Notes under the pieces: generated by a model
What the model was told of the DNA's origin: nothing
Database searches by the model: none
The model's input: only the letters and a program-made list of their open reading frames with translations
Part shown: in pieces, positions 32,165-41,398 of the stretch
Position numbering within the stretch: the stretch's first letter is position 1
Layout of the letters: each line of letters opens with the position of its first letter
Translations under genes and position numbers: made by a program
Source of the DNA: an uncultured Flavobacteriaceae bacterium
GTDB lineage: Bacteria > Bacteroidota > Bacteroidia > Flavobacteriales > Flavobacteriaceae
Length of the DNA: 64,000 nt
Direction of reading: 5' to 3'
NCBI GenBank assembly: GCA_947493535.1
Contig: CANLRK010000008.1
Span: 62,001-126,000, forward strand

Positions 32165-35110
32165 TTATTTACTTACTGTACCTTGTGTTATTTTTAAAGT
32201 ATTAGCCTCGATACCTCCATAAATTAGTCCTTGTATTTTTGAACGAATGTCTTCCCTTACTAGCTTAAAGTTTGTAGCATCAGGATAAGTGCGGTTAGAC
32301 ATAAATACGTACACCAATTGGTTTTCAGGGTCTGCCCAAGTAAAAGTACCTGTAAATCCAGAATGCCCAAAGCTTGTCATTGGAACACAGTCGCAAGTTG
32401 GACCAACTTCACCTAATTGAGGTTTATCAAACCCCACTCCTCTTCGCACATCAATATGGCAATAATAACAAGTATTAAACTTGTCAATAGTCTCCTTTTT
32501 TAAATATTGCTTACCCGCATAATTTCCTCCTTGTAAATACAATTGCATAATTTTTGCCACATCTGTAGCTGTTGCAAAAACACCTGCGTGTCCTCCAACT
32601 CCATTTTGCATTGCTGCACCCATATCATGCACATAACCTTGTACTTTTTGATACCTATAATACGTATCTTCCTCCGTTGGCGCTACTTGATTTAATGAAT
32701 ATTTATTTAAAGGATTATAGGTTGCATATAAACCTAATGGATTGTAAAATCTATTCTGAATCAACTCATCTAGTTCCATTCTATAATGAGTTTCTAAATA
32801 TTTTTTTAACAAATAATAGGGCAAGTCACTATACTTATACTTCCAATGCTTTCGTAAATCAGTATCTTTAATAATCTGAAAAATAGAATCTTGATAACTT
32901 TTATGCATAAATAAATTTTCTGCTACTTTGTACGGAAAACTATCTGACTTTTTTGTTGCATAATACTCTGATGAGGGTTTATTCGTTAAACTATCTAAAG
33001 TTGCTTTATAAAAAGGAATCCATGCTTTTAATCGTGCATAATGTGACAACATTTGCTTAAGCGTGATATTTTTTTTGTTTGAGTTTGCTAATTCGGGAAT
33101 CATGGTTCCTAGCTTAGAATTTAAGGTTACTATACCTTTTTCTTCTAATTCCATCACTAGAGGTAAGGTTGCAATTATTTTTGTTAATGAAGCAACATCA
33201 TACAAGGTAGTATCGGTAACTTTTCTCTTTTTAGCATAGGTATGATAGCCATAGTTTTTATTGTATATAATTTTCCCGTTTTTAGCGATTAGTAGTTGTA
33301 CTCCTGGTGTCATTTTTTCAGCAATTGCATAATTTACAATTGAATCTATGGCTGTAAACTTTGAAGCATCAAAACCTTGATTTTCTGGAAAGTCATATCC
33401 TAAAATATTACTTCTCTTTAATTTAATCGAGGTATTTACTGGAAACGATTCATTTGAACTCACCGGTAAAACACCTTTTATAGGAATAGCTCCAAATAAG
33501 GCTTCAGCTGATTTTTCTTGAGCTATGTTACTATTTTGATACGATACTACTATACTTTCAAAATTAGTTGTTGTTTTTAAATCTAATAACGCATAAGGTC
33601 TTGTAAAAATGTTTACTACCACTTTATTGGTTCTTGCTATTTCATACAGCCATGTTATTTCTTTATCTTTTAATTTATATGATTTCCACGGATTATCATT
33701 AGATTTATGTACACCAATAATAACTAGGTTGTACGCACTGAGTTTTTTGATTAACTCATCTAAATGATTTGCTTTTACTTCCGTTACATTTGCAAATTTT
33801 TTCAATCTATTTAGATAAGGCAAATGGTCTGTTTCTCCAAATTTAACATAAGCGATATTAGTAGTTTCTAAATCACGTATAGGCAATACATCATCCTTAT
33901 TTTTAACCAAAGTAATTGCGTTTTCAATAAGCTTAGCATATAGTATGTCATTAGATTTAGTGTTTAAATCTTCATGTATATTTTCAAGAGCAACAGGAGT
34001 GTACTTATGCAAGCCTACTTTGTACTTAGCCATTAATATTTTTTTTACCGAATGCGCCAAACGCTCTTCAGTAATTTTATTTTTATCATAAGCACGTTTT
34101 ATTTTAGCTACTGCTTTAGGAATATTTTTTGAAATTAACAAAATATCATTTCCTGCTAAAAAAGCTGCTAAATCAACCTCTCCTGGTTCTTTATAATTTG
34201 ATGCTCCTTTCATATTTAAAGCATCTGTAAAAATTAAGCCTTTATATCCTAACCTTTCTTTTAATAAATCAGTAACAATTTCTTTTGATAACGATGATGG
34301 TTTGCCTGATTTCGTACCCATACTTGGTATATCTAAATGCGCCACCATAATACTCGCTATACCACTTTCTATTATTTTTTTAAAAGGATATAACTCTACA
34401 TTTTCAATACGTTCTGCACTAAAATCTATAGTGGGCAACGTTTTATGTGAATCTTGAGAAGTATCTCCATGCCCAGGAAAATGTTTTGCTGATCCTAATA
34501 CATTAGCTTTTGCCATACCTTTCATAAAGGCAATTCCTTTTTCTGCTACTGTATTTTTATCTTCACCAAAAGAACGATTACCAATAATTGGGTTATTAGG
34601 ATTTGTGTTAATATCGATATCTGGCGCAAAATTCATATGTACCCCAATACGTTTACAATGTTCTCCAATACGTTTTCCTGCTTCTTCAACTAACCTATTA
34701 TCTTTAATAGCGCCAAGTGTCATGTTCCATGGAAAAGCATAGGTAGAATCTAAACGCATACTCAACCCCCATTCTGCATCTTGAGTAATTAACAATTTTG
34801 TTTTAGATAAGGCTTGATATTCGTTAGTTAATTTTGCTTGTCTATAAGGCCCTCCTTTAGAAAACATTACCCCTCCAATATGATATTGTTTTATCAAGCT
34901 TTTAATTTTATCTGTATGCAATTTTTCCTTTCCAGACCATACATCAGCTATAAACAATTGTCCTATTTTTTCTTCTATAGTCATTGCATTATAAGTTGTT
35001 TCAACCCATAATTTTTGTGCTTCTTTATCAGTGGTTTCTAAAGGGTGCTTTTCTTGAGCTATAGTTATGTTGCTAATTAATAATAGTAACAATAATATTC
35101 TGTAATGCAT
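32165..35110 (-). CDS. GH3 N-acetylglucosaminidase fused to beta-lactamase-like serine hydrolase
   Basis: A 981-residue exported protein (signal peptide MHYRILLLLLLISNITIAQ). Residues about 30-380 are a GH3 domain with the NagZ signature KHFPGHGDTSQDSH (about 210) and the nucleophile region FTDALNMKGA (about 295). A GH3 C-terminal domain occupies about 395-560. Residues about 590-960 are a beta-lactamase/DD-peptidase fold with the SxxK motif ASLTK (about 637) and GHSGFTGT (about 913). The two active sites suggest trimming both glycan and peptide parts of muropeptides in the periplasm. The fusion is known in Bacteroidota. Confidence 0.9.
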   Translation of the reverse strand: MHYRILLLLLLISNITIAQEKHPLETTDKEAQKLWVETTYNAMTIEEKIGQLFIADVWSGKEKLHTDKIKSLIKQYHIGGVMFSKGGPYRQAKLTNEYQALSKTKLLITQDAEWGLSMRLDSTYAFPWNMTLGAIKDNRLVEEAGKRIGEHCKRIGVHMNFAPDIDINTNPNNPIIGNRSFGEDKNTVAEKGIAFMKGMAKANVLGSAKHFPGHGDTSQDSHKTLPTIDFSAERIENVELYPFKKIIESGIASIMVAHLDIPSMGTKSGKPSSLSKEIVTDLLKERLGYKGLIFTDALNMKGASNYKEPGEVDLAAFLAGNDILLISKNIPKAVAKIKRAYDKNKITEERLAHSVKKILMAKYKVGLHKYTPVALENIHEDLNTKSNDILYAKLIENAITLVKNKDDVLPIRDLETTNIAYVKFGETDHLPYLNRLKKFANVTEVKANHLDELIKKLSAYNLVIIGVHKSNDNPWKSYKLKDKEITWLYEIARTNKVVVNIFTRPYALLDLKTTTNFESIVVSYQNSNIAQEKSAEALFGAIPIKGVLPVSSNESFPVNTSIKLKRSNILGYDFPENQGFDASKFTAIDSIVNYAIAEKMTPGVQLLIAKNGKIIYNKNYGYHTYAKKRKVTDTTLYDVASLTKIIATLPLVMELEEKGIVTLNSKLGTMIPELANSNKKNITLKQMLSHYARLKAWIPFYKATLDSLTNKPSSEYYATKKSDSFPYKVAENLFMHKSYQDSIFQIIKDTDLRKHWKYKYSDLPYYLLKKYLETHYRMELDELIQNRFYNPLGLYATYNPLNKYSLNQVAPTEEDTYYRYQKVQGYVHDMGAAMQNGVGGHAGVFATATDVAKIMQLYLQGGNYAGKQYLKKETIDKFNTCYYCHIDVRRGVGFDKPQLGEVGPTCDCVPMTSFGHSGFTGTFTWADPENQLVYVFMSNRTYPDATNFKLVREDIRSKIQGLIYGGIEANTLKITQGTVSK

Positions 35111-35245
35111 GAAGTTTTGTTTTCTGATAATTACATAAAAAATCGTACCAAAATAAGCTTCTTGGTACTTAAAATTATTTTCGGAAAGATACCATAATTT
35201 GCTCTTAGATAAAAGAGTTTATTACTTGAATTCTATTTATATAAA

Positions 35246-35282
35246 CAAAGCCTATTCAATAATGAATAGGCTTTGCTTTTGT
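35246..35282 (-). terminator. Terminator after the surface-protein gene
   Basis: A perfect 13-bp stem, CAAAGCCTATTCA / TGAATAGGCTTTG, with loop ATAA and T-rich sequence on both sides. It lies between the surface-protein stop and the GH3 fusion start. Confidence 0.8.
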
Positions 35283-35357
35283 ATATTGATTTAGATCAAA
35301 ACAGCAACATTAAATCAATACGGTTATATATCGATATTTAATTTTCATTCTTTGCTA

Positions 35358-35963
35358 TTAATCTCTAAAGCCAATCAATATCCAACGTTGTAGCGCTCCG
35401 TCATACACCAACTCAGCCGTTCCTTGGCCAGACGTAGCTACATTATTTGCTAAGGTTATCATTCTATTTTGCGGCAATGAGTCTGTGCTTTCTGCTACTA
35501 AAGTTAAATTAGATGTACTCACATTAAACAGTACAATATGTCTTCCATCAGTTCCACCAGAAATTCCAGTTATTTTATAATTAGCTGTTCTACCTACCAA
35601 TCTAAAAACTACTCTATTAGCATTTATTGTATTAACGCCCATATCATAATCATGTAACTCTTCACCTGGAGGTCCATCTGGAACTAATACTGTTCCTACC
35701 AAGTAATACGCAGAACCTCCTCCTCCACCAGCTGTTGCACTTAATACATTACCTGTAAGTTGTAAGTTAGCTCCTACATATATATCGGTTAATACTCCAT
35801 CACCATTTGTACCTGATATTTTATTAGGCATACATGAGGTAGTATTACTCACACGCAGCGTTCCTTCTACGTCTAGAGTTTCTTGTGGAGTAGTTGTATT
35901 AATTCCTACTTGAGAGAACATAAATAATGGGGCGAAAACGAATAGATATATGATATTTTTCAT
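35358..35963 (-). CDS. Secreted flavobacterial surface protein ('GINTxTP' type)
   Basis: A 201-residue exported protein with signal peptide MKNIIYLFVFAPLFMFSQ. The pattern VGINTTTPQETLDVEGTLRV follows, which is very common at the start of Flavobacteriaceae surface, adhesin and tail-fibre-like proteins. A Gly-rich linker (AGGGGGSAYY) leads to a beta-rich C-terminal domain ending RWILIGFRD. There is no type IX secretion C-terminal domain I can recognise. Function unknown; adhesin-like or surface display is inferred from the start motif only. Confidence 0.75.
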   Translation of the reverse strand: MKNIIYLFVFAPLFMFSQVGINTTTPQETLDVEGTLRVSNTTSCMPNKISGTNGDGVLTDIYVGANLQLTGNVLSATAGGGGGSAYYLVGTVLVPDGPPGEELHDYDMGVNTINANRVVFRLVGRTANYKITGISGGTDGRHIVLFNVSTSNLTLVAESTDSLPQNRMITLANNVATSGQGTAELVYDGALQRWILIGFRD

Positions 35964-36101
35964 GATGTATACTTTTAAATGATTGTGAAACTTTCCTAAA
36001 AATTAAGCCATAGCACCTCTTGTCAAATGTGTTTATACACATGACTCATGGAATTGCAACAAGCAATTACACTTTGAAAACAGAGAAGCTATACTTCTAC
36101 A

Positions 36102-36332
36102 TTAACAATATTTATAAATTGTATGATATTTGCTAAACATCCTTAACTTAACAAGAGTCAGATTAACAGCTATTCTTTTTATAAAATCAGCCGTAAAAAA
36201 ATAACTTGTAAGGAGTTTTTTTACTACACGCATACCACGTGTTAGAAAATTTAAATTATCAGCTGGGAAGCCAATATATTTTAGTGAAGTTTTTTGAGGC
36301 AACAGTACGAAAGTAGAATAATCTCTTTTCAT
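36102..36332 (-). CDS. Possible small protein (uncertain)
   Basis: A 76-codon ATG-started frame in the intergenic gap. The product is basic with hydrophobic stretches (LKYIGFPADNLNFLTRGMRV, KKLLTSYFFTADFIKR) and a C-terminal Cys. No signal peptide and no family is recognisable. It lies between two leftward genes, with a terminator upstream of it. It could be a chance ORF, a short regulatory peptide or the relic of a longer gene. Confidence 0.25.
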   Translation of the reverse strand: MKRDYSTFVLLPQKTSLKYIGFPADNLNFLTRGMRVVKKLLTSYFFTADFIKRIAVNLTLVKLRMFSKYHTIYKYC

Positions 36333-36422
36333 AATTATAAGGGTTTAATGTTGCTTAGTGTGAAGATACAAGAAAAAAACATGTGACTATATTTTTTTCG
36401 ATACACAACCTATATACTCGTT

Positions 36423-36471
36423 AAAAAACAGGTACATCACTATAATTCGTGATGTAAAACACTTGTTTTTT
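36423..36471 (-). terminator. Terminator of the Fe-S/MCE/amidase cluster
   Basis: A long hairpin: AAAAAACAGGT ... ACTTGTTTTTT on the outside and ACATCAC ... GTGATGT on the inside. It ends in T runs on the minus strand and lies 35 bases past the stop at 36506. Confidence 0.75.
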
Positions 36472-36505
36472 GTAGTGAAACCTTAATTTTATGATGTAAA
36501 GCTAA

Positions 36506-36988
36506 TTAGAAGAATCTGGAATGCCATGACTCTTGTGCTGGCACTTCCCAGTTATTTTTATACTCTGCAATATTGGTAACTAAATTATTAAACACTGTTG
36601 TTTTTTTACCTATAGCGCCATTTTTTACCATAGTTTTAAATTCAAGCAACGATTTAAAATTCACATAATCCCCTTGCTTAAACGCTACATTCATCTTATC
36701 TAATAATTCTACCCCTAATTCTTGTTCTAATTCTTGTATAAATCGTACAGATGCATCAATAGAACAACCCGTTGCTGCTTGAGCATCTTGATTTACAGCC
36801 AAAATAATGAAACGTTCATATCTAAGCTCAAAACTTGCCTGAAGCCCTGTTCCATGCGCAGTCCAATTTTCTAAAAAATCATTGGTTTTTACTGAAATGA
36901 TATCTAATTCTTCTGGAGTAAAACGTCTGTTAGATTGATATATCCATACTCGTGAATGGTCTGGTAATTTATTAAAATCTACTAGCAT
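36506..36988 (-). CDS. Conserved Bacteroidota protein of unknown function
   Basis: A 160-residue soluble protein beginning MLVDFNKLPDHSRVWIYQSN. It contains the segments RFTPEELDII, NWTAHGTGLQASFE and QAATGCSIDASVRFIQELE, and ends AQESWHSRFF. Homologues are often labelled 'ABC transporter ATPase', but no Walker A, signature or Walker B motif is present, so that name is not supported. It starts 10 bases after the CCG-domain gene and is last in the leftward cluster. Confidence 0.8.
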   Translation of the reverse strand: MLVDFNKLPDHSRVWIYQSNRRFTPEELDIISVKTNDFLENWTAHGTGLQASFELRYERFIILAVNQDAQAATGCSIDASVRFIQELEQELGVELLDKMNVAFKQGDYVNFKSLLEFKTMVKNGAIGKKTTVFNNLVTNIAEYKNNWEVPAQESWHSRFF

Positions 36989-36998
36989 GGTATTTATA

Positions 36999-37784
36999 TT
37001 ATAACGATCTAGCTACTAATTCAGCTACATCTAACACTTCAATTTTTCCTTCTTGTTCTTTCGCTTTTACTCCATCAGTCATCATCGTATTACAAAACGG
37101 ACAACCAGTTGCTATAATTTCAGCAGAAGTTTCCATAGCGTCTTCAGTACGTAGCACATTAATGTCTTTATCTCCTTTTTCAGGTTCTTTAAACATTTGT
37201 GCTCCACCAGCTCCGCAACATAATGAGTTTAGTTTGCTACGCTTCATTTCAACTAAATCTACTTTCATCTCATTCATTAAAGCTCTTGGTGCATCAAAAA
37301 CACTATTGGCTCTTCCTAAATAACATGGGTCGTGAAAAGTAACTCTTTTTCCTTTATACTCGCCACCACTTAGGCTTATTTTACCTGCTTTTAATAATTG
37401 CTGTAAAAACTCAGTATGATGGTAAACCTCATAAGTACCTCCTAATTCAGGGTATTCATTTTTTATAGTATTGTATGAGTGCGGGCAACAAGTAACTATT
37501 TTTTTAACCTCATAAGCGTTTAATACCTCTATATTAGTTATGGCTTGCATTTGAAATAAAAACTCATTTCCTGCTCGTTTTGCTGCATCACCACTTGAAC
37601 TTTCTTCTGTTCCCAAAACCGCAAAATTTACATTGGCTTTATTTAGGATTTTCACAAAAGCTCGTGATATTTTTTTTGCTCTATCATCAAAACTACCTGC
37701 AGAACCAACCCAAAATAAAATATCAGGGGTTTTATCTTCTGCCATCATTTCTGCCATTGTAGGCACTTTTAATGCTTCACTCAT
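36999..37784 (-). CDS. CCG-domain Fe-S binding protein (HdrB/GlpC-like)
   Basis: A 261-residue soluble protein with two cysteine-rich CCG-type motifs: CCPHSYNT (first) and LNSLCCGAGGAQMF (second). HDPCYLGR and CPFCNTMM follow. Such domains bind non-cubane [4Fe-4S] clusters in heterodisulphide-reductase subunit B, GlpC and lactate-oxidation proteins. The gene directly upstream encodes a membrane protein with two [4Fe-4S] motifs. Together they look like one quinone-linked oxidoreductase split across two genes. Confidence 0.88.
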   Translation of the reverse strand: MSEALKVPTMAEMMAEDKTPDILFWVGSAGSFDDRAKKISRAFVKILNKANVNFAVLGTEESSSGDAAKRAGNEFLFQMQAITNIEVLNAYEVKKIVTCCPHSYNTIKNEYPELGGTYEVYHHTEFLQQLLKAGKISLSGGEYKGKRVTFHDPCYLGRANSVFDAPRALMNEMKVDLVEMKRSKLNSLCCGAGGAQMFKEPEKGDKDINVLRTEDAMETSAEIIATGCPFCNTMMTDGVKAKEQEGKIEVLDVAELVARSL

Positions 37785-37843
37785 ATTATTTGCTTTTGAT
37801 TGTTAGCTTACTATTTTTATTCTTTTTTACTTTTATAAACACC

Positions 37844-39145
37844 CTACTCGTCAACCCATTTCATTCGGTCCATTTGATTGTATGGCCATGGTGCTCCGTT
37901 ATTTTCTACATTTTGCATCATGTTATTTAGCTCCGCTGGTGCAGCACTTTCCTCCATTACCAAATAACGACGCATTTCCATAATGATACCTAAAGGATCT
38001 ATATTTACTGGGCAAGTTTCCACACAAGCATTACAACTAGTACATGCCCAAACTTCTTCTTTAGAAATCCAATCAAATAAATTTTTTCCGTCATCTTTAA
38101 ACTCACCGTTATTAGCATCTATATTTTTCCCTACTTCCTCTAAACGATCACGAGTATCCATCATAATTTTTCTAGGTGATAATTTTTTTCCAGTTAGGTT
38201 TGCTGGGCATTCGCTTGTACAACGTCCACACTCAGTACAGGTATAAGCATTTAACAAGTTTACCCAATTTAAATCGGTAACATCTTTAGCTCCAAATGTT
38301 GCTATCTCTTCTTCTGCCCCCTCTTCTGGCATTGCATACGGATCTGCACTCGGATCCATCATCATTTTTACTTCTTTAGTAACATTTGCATCATTAGTAA
38401 ACTGCCCTTTTGGTTTTAAATTAGCATAAAATGTATTAGGGAAAGCTAATAAAATATGTAAATGCTTAGAATAGTATAAATAATTTAAAAAGATTAAAAT
38501 TCCTACTATATGCAACCACCATGCTGAACGTTCTATAATATGAAGTGTACTGGTTTCCATACTTGAAAACAGTGGTGTTATATATTGACTAATAACATTA
38601 CCATTATTCATGGCTTGAAATTCAACATCTGTAGCATTCATTATTAAAAACAGCGTCATCAAAATCATTTCGAAATATAAAATCATATTTCCATCAGATT
38701 TTGGCCAACCTTTCATTTCATCTTTCCAAAAACGTTTTATTTTTATTACGTTTCTTCTAACCCAAAAGATAATTACGGCTACTAATACCAAAAATGCTAA
38801 CACCTCAAAGTTCCCAATCAAAAAACCATAAAAAGCGCCCATACCTGAAAAGGCACGGTGTGTGCCAAAAATACCATCTATAATAATTTCTAATACTTCT
38901 ATGTTTATCAGTATAAAACCAACATAAACAATAATGTGTAAGATTCCAGATACTGGACGACGAACCATTTTACCTTGACCTAAAGCTATCTTAGCCATAT
39001 TCTTCCATCGTTCAGGCTTATTATCAGTTCTATCAATATCTTTTCCTAATTTAATGTTTCGGATAAGTGTTTTTATGTTTTTAGCAAAAAACCATATACC
39101 CGCAGCAAGTAGTGCTACAAATAAAATATTGTCAATGTATTGCAT
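37844..39145 (-). CDS. Membrane 4Fe-4S oxidoreductase (NarI-like helices plus two ferredoxin clusters)
   Basis: A 433-residue protein. About six membrane helices occupy the first 260 residues. A cytoplasmic domain then carries CTECGRCTSECPANLTGK and CTSCNACVETCPVNIDPLG, two [4Fe-4S] motifs. This resembles HdrE/HdrD halves or the EtfD/FadF membrane proteins that pass electrons from electron-transfer flavoprotein to menaquinone. The CCG domain normally fused at the C terminus is encoded by the next gene, 59 bases downstream. Confidence 0.87.
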   Translation of the reverse strand: MQYIDNILFVALLAAGIWFFAKNIKTLIRNIKLGKDIDRTDNKPERWKNMAKIALGQGKMVRRPVSGILHIIVYVGFILINIEVLEIIIDGIFGTHRAFSGMGAFYGFLIGNFEVLAFLVLVAVIIFWVRRNVIKIKRFWKDEMKGWPKSDGNMILYFEMILMTLFLIMNATDVEFQAMNNGNVISQYITPLFSSMETSTLHIIERSAWWLHIVGILIFLNYLYYSKHLHILLAFPNTFYANLKPKGQFTNDANVTKEVKMMMDPSADPYAMPEEGAEEEIATFGAKDVTDLNWVNLLNAYTCTECGRCTSECPANLTGKKLSPRKIMMDTRDRLEEVGKNIDANNGEFKDDGKNLFDWISKEEVWACTSCNACVETCPVNIDPLGIIMEMRRYLVMEESAAPAELNNMMQNVENNGAPWPYNQMDRMKWVDE

Positions 39146-39179
39146 AGTTAGTTTTTGTATTTAAATACTAAATTAGTTT

Positions 39180-40115
39180 TTATTGTGCTGTTTCTGGTTG
39201 TTGATACGGTATTTCTTTTTTTGATAAAATTCTGAAATAACGCTTAGGATGTAACTTTATATCTTGTAATAATTCTTCTAACTCTTTTGAAGCAGACTCG
39301 AAGTTTTCATATAATTTTTCATCCTTCATTAATTTACCCATAGTCCCTTTTCCTTGTTCTATACCTAACAACACCTTGTTTAGATTGGTTAAGGTAGCAT
39401 CTAAATTAGCTACTGTTTTACCAATGTTAGCTTGCTCAAGTGAGTCGCCTAGTTTTTTAAATGAAGTTGCAGTTTGTGAAAAATTAGCAAGCATCGTATT
39501 TAACTTACTTGTATCATTTTTAAGCATACCGTTTAATGTGTATGATAAATTTTTAAACGATTTCATTGTTGAGTTTAATTCTGCTATAGCATTTTTCAAT
39601 CCTTTTTCTGAATCATCATCAACTAAACCATTTAGGTTTACTAATAAGGTATCGGCTTTTTTTAGGGTTTCATCAAGTCCACTACTTAAACCCGAGAAAT
39701 TACTTGAGAGGCTTTTTACTAAACCTTCTTCTACTTCTGATTTTAAGAAGGCTTCATTTTCTGCATATTCAGCATCGTGAGCAGGGATAATTGTTATGGC
39801 GTTCCCACCCATTATACCTAACTCATACATTCTTATAGTACTATTCTTTGAAAACTTAAATCGATTATCTACTGAAAAGGCTACTCGAGTTTTTCCCGTT
39901 TCAAAATCATACGTAATTTTCTCTACTTTCCCTACTCTATTTCCTTTTATAGTAACCGGAGCTGATGGTGTTAAGGCATTGTAATCAAATTCCGTATAAA
40001 ATGTATTGTCGGTACTAAATAAATCTTTTCCTTTTAAGTAACTAAAACCAAATATGAACAATGCTATAGAGCATAACACTAAAATGGCTGTTTTAATTTC
40101 TTTTGAAATTTTCAA
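39180..40115 (-). CDS. MlaD/MCE-family lipid-transport protein
   Basis: A 311-residue protein with one N-terminal membrane helix (TAILVLCSIALFIFGFSYL). An MCE domain at about residues 37-115 contains the typical VTIKGNRVGKVEKITYDFE. A long helical region and a LEELLQDIKLHPKRYF tail follow. MCE proteins form hexameric rings that shuttle phospholipids between inner and outer membranes. No MlaE or MlaF partner is next to it. Confidence 0.9.
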   Translation of the reverse strand: MKISKEIKTAILVLCSIALFIFGFSYLKGKDLFSTDNTFYTEFDYNALTPSAPVTIKGNRVGKVEKITYDFETGKTRVAFSVDNRFKFSKNSTIRMYELGIMGGNAITIIPAHDAEYAENEAFLKSEVEEGLVKSLSSNFSGLSSGLDETLKKADTLLVNLNGLVDDDSEKGLKNAIAELNSTMKSFKNLSYTLNGMLKNDTSKLNTMLANFSQTATSFKKLGDSLEQANIGKTVANLDATLTNLNKVLLGIEQGKGTMGKLMKDEKLYENFESASKELEELLQDIKLHPKRYFRILSKKEIPYQQPETAQ

Positions 40116-40229
40116 AGTATTGATTGTATTGATTAGCTAACAAAAGTAAAAATTATTTACATATAATCACTCTAAATACTCATGAGTTTCCCATGTTTTG
40201 CATAACAAAAAACTATATGATTTATCGGC

Positions 40230-41315
40230 TTATTTTTTAAGAATTTCAGCTAATGGTGTTTTTACTCCGTTTTTATAAGCCACTATAAAACAAGAGGCAT
40301 ACCCTTTATCCACCGCTTCATTTTTTATTTTCTTAACAACTTCATAGTCGTTCGTATTCCCACTAAAGTACTTATATAGTTTTCCTTGTTTACTTTTTGA
40401 CAATTCTCCCAAGCCCTTAAAATTATATGATTTTAAGGGTAAATTTTTAGAGCTAGCAGCTAATTGCACTTTAAATACAACCCCTTCATAAACTTCGGAA
40501 CTAGAATTGTTTTCTGCAAACATTTCAGTTTCTGTATTTTTAAAAAAATTGTCTTTATATTCTACTATGGACTTTACAATTGCACTAGAAACTTCAGATT
40601 GTCCTTTAGTAGAGTTTAAATAAGCTCCTTCGTTTTTATTAGTAATAAAGCCCGTTTCTATTAACACACTTGGCATAACTGTTTGGTGTAGTACAATAAA
40701 ACCTGCTTGCTTTACCCCTCTGTTTTTACGCTTTAATGAATTTGTGAATTTTTCTTGAATATAGCTTGCTAACAAAAGACTTTGGTCTAAGTACTCTTCT
40801 TGCATTAGGGTTAACCCAATTAAAGATTCTGGTGAATTAGGATCGTAACCTGCATACTTTTCTTGGTAATTGTCTTCTAATAATATTACTTCATTTTCAG
40901 ATTTAGCCACATCTAAATTCGTTTTGTTTCTATGTACTCCTAACACATACGTTTCAGAACCATGGGCTTGTGTATGGTGTGCGTTACAATGTACCGACAC
41001 AAACAAATCAGCTTTAGCTTCGTTGGCTATTTTACCACGTTTAAATAAATCTACAAACACATCTGTTTTACGGGTATAGATAACTTTAATGTCAGGATTC
41101 TTTTCTAATTCCTTTCCTACTTTCAATACAATATTAAGAGCTATATCCTTTTCTTTATAGCCATTTTTAGAATATTTCCCAGGGTCTTTCCCTCCGTGTC
41201 CAGCATCTAAAACCACTACAAATTTTTCTTTTTCTACACCAGTTATATCTTGTTTTATAAATGATGATAAAAACACCACTACTACCACTAATAAAACCCT
41301 AGTTATTTTACTCAT
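40230..41315 (-). CDS. N-acetylmuramoyl-L-alanine amidase with SPOR-like C terminus
   Basis: A 361-residue exported protein. The amidase_3 domain has all Zn and catalytic motifs: VLDAGHGGKDPG, GYKEKDIALNI, SVHCNAHH and VLIETGFITN. The C-terminal approximately 90 residues (VVFKVQLAASSKNLPLKSYN onward) look like a SPOR peptidoglycan-binding domain. It cleaves the amide bond between MurNAc and the stem peptide during cell separation. It heads the leftward cluster and is divergent from lptD. Confidence 0.92.
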   Translation of the reverse strand: MSKITRVLLVVVVVFLSSFIKQDITGVEKEKFVVVLDAGHGGKDPGKYSKNGYKEKDIALNIVLKVGKELEKNPDIKVIYTRKTDVFVDLFKRGKIANEAKADLFVSVHCNAHHTQAHGSETYVLGVHRNKTNLDVAKSENEVILLEDNYQEKYAGYDPNSPESLIGLTLMQEEYLDQSLLLASYIQEKFTNSLKRKNRGVKQAGFIVLHQTVMPSVLIETGFITNKNEGAYLNSTKGQSEVSSAIVKSIVEYKDNFFKNTETEMFAENNSSSEVYEGVVFKVQLAASSKNLPLKSYNFKGLGELSKSKQGKLYKYFSGNTNDYEVVKKIKNEAVDKGYASCFIVAYKNGVKTPLAEILKK

Positions 41316-41390
41316 CTCTCGCTTCTTTGTTTATGCTATTATGTGTATTAAAATTTTCAAAAAAATAAAATCTACACAAAAAATATATTG

Positions 41391-41398
41391 TATGTTTG
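41391..41398 (+). promoter_or_regulatory. TAnnTTTG box overlapping the TTG start of lptD
   Basis: TATGTTTG matches the -7 consensus, and its last three bases are the TTG at which the longest lptD frame begins. Either the start lies downstream (TTG 41444 or GTG 41447) or the box is fortuitous. Confidence 0.35.

Larger units (their letters stand above)
35964..36505. other. 542-base intergenic region with hairpins and one doubtful ORF
   Basis: This is the longest gene-poor stretch. It contains two short perfect inverted repeats upstream of the surface-protein gene: ATGTGT-TTAT-ACACAT (36027-36042) and AATTGC-AACAA-GCAATT (36052-36068). It also holds a 76-codon ORF (36102-36332, listed separately) and a terminator (36423-36471). 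The inverted repeats could be operators or 5' UTR hairpins. I see no tRNA, repeat array or transposon remnant. Confidence 0.6.

Noticed and set aside
36506-36988. 'ABC transporter ATPase' label for the conserved protein
   Set aside because: No Walker A, signature or Walker B motif is present.
39376-39780. Rightward 134-codon frame inside the MCE gene
   Set aside because: Antisense shadow of a conserved coding region with no start context.
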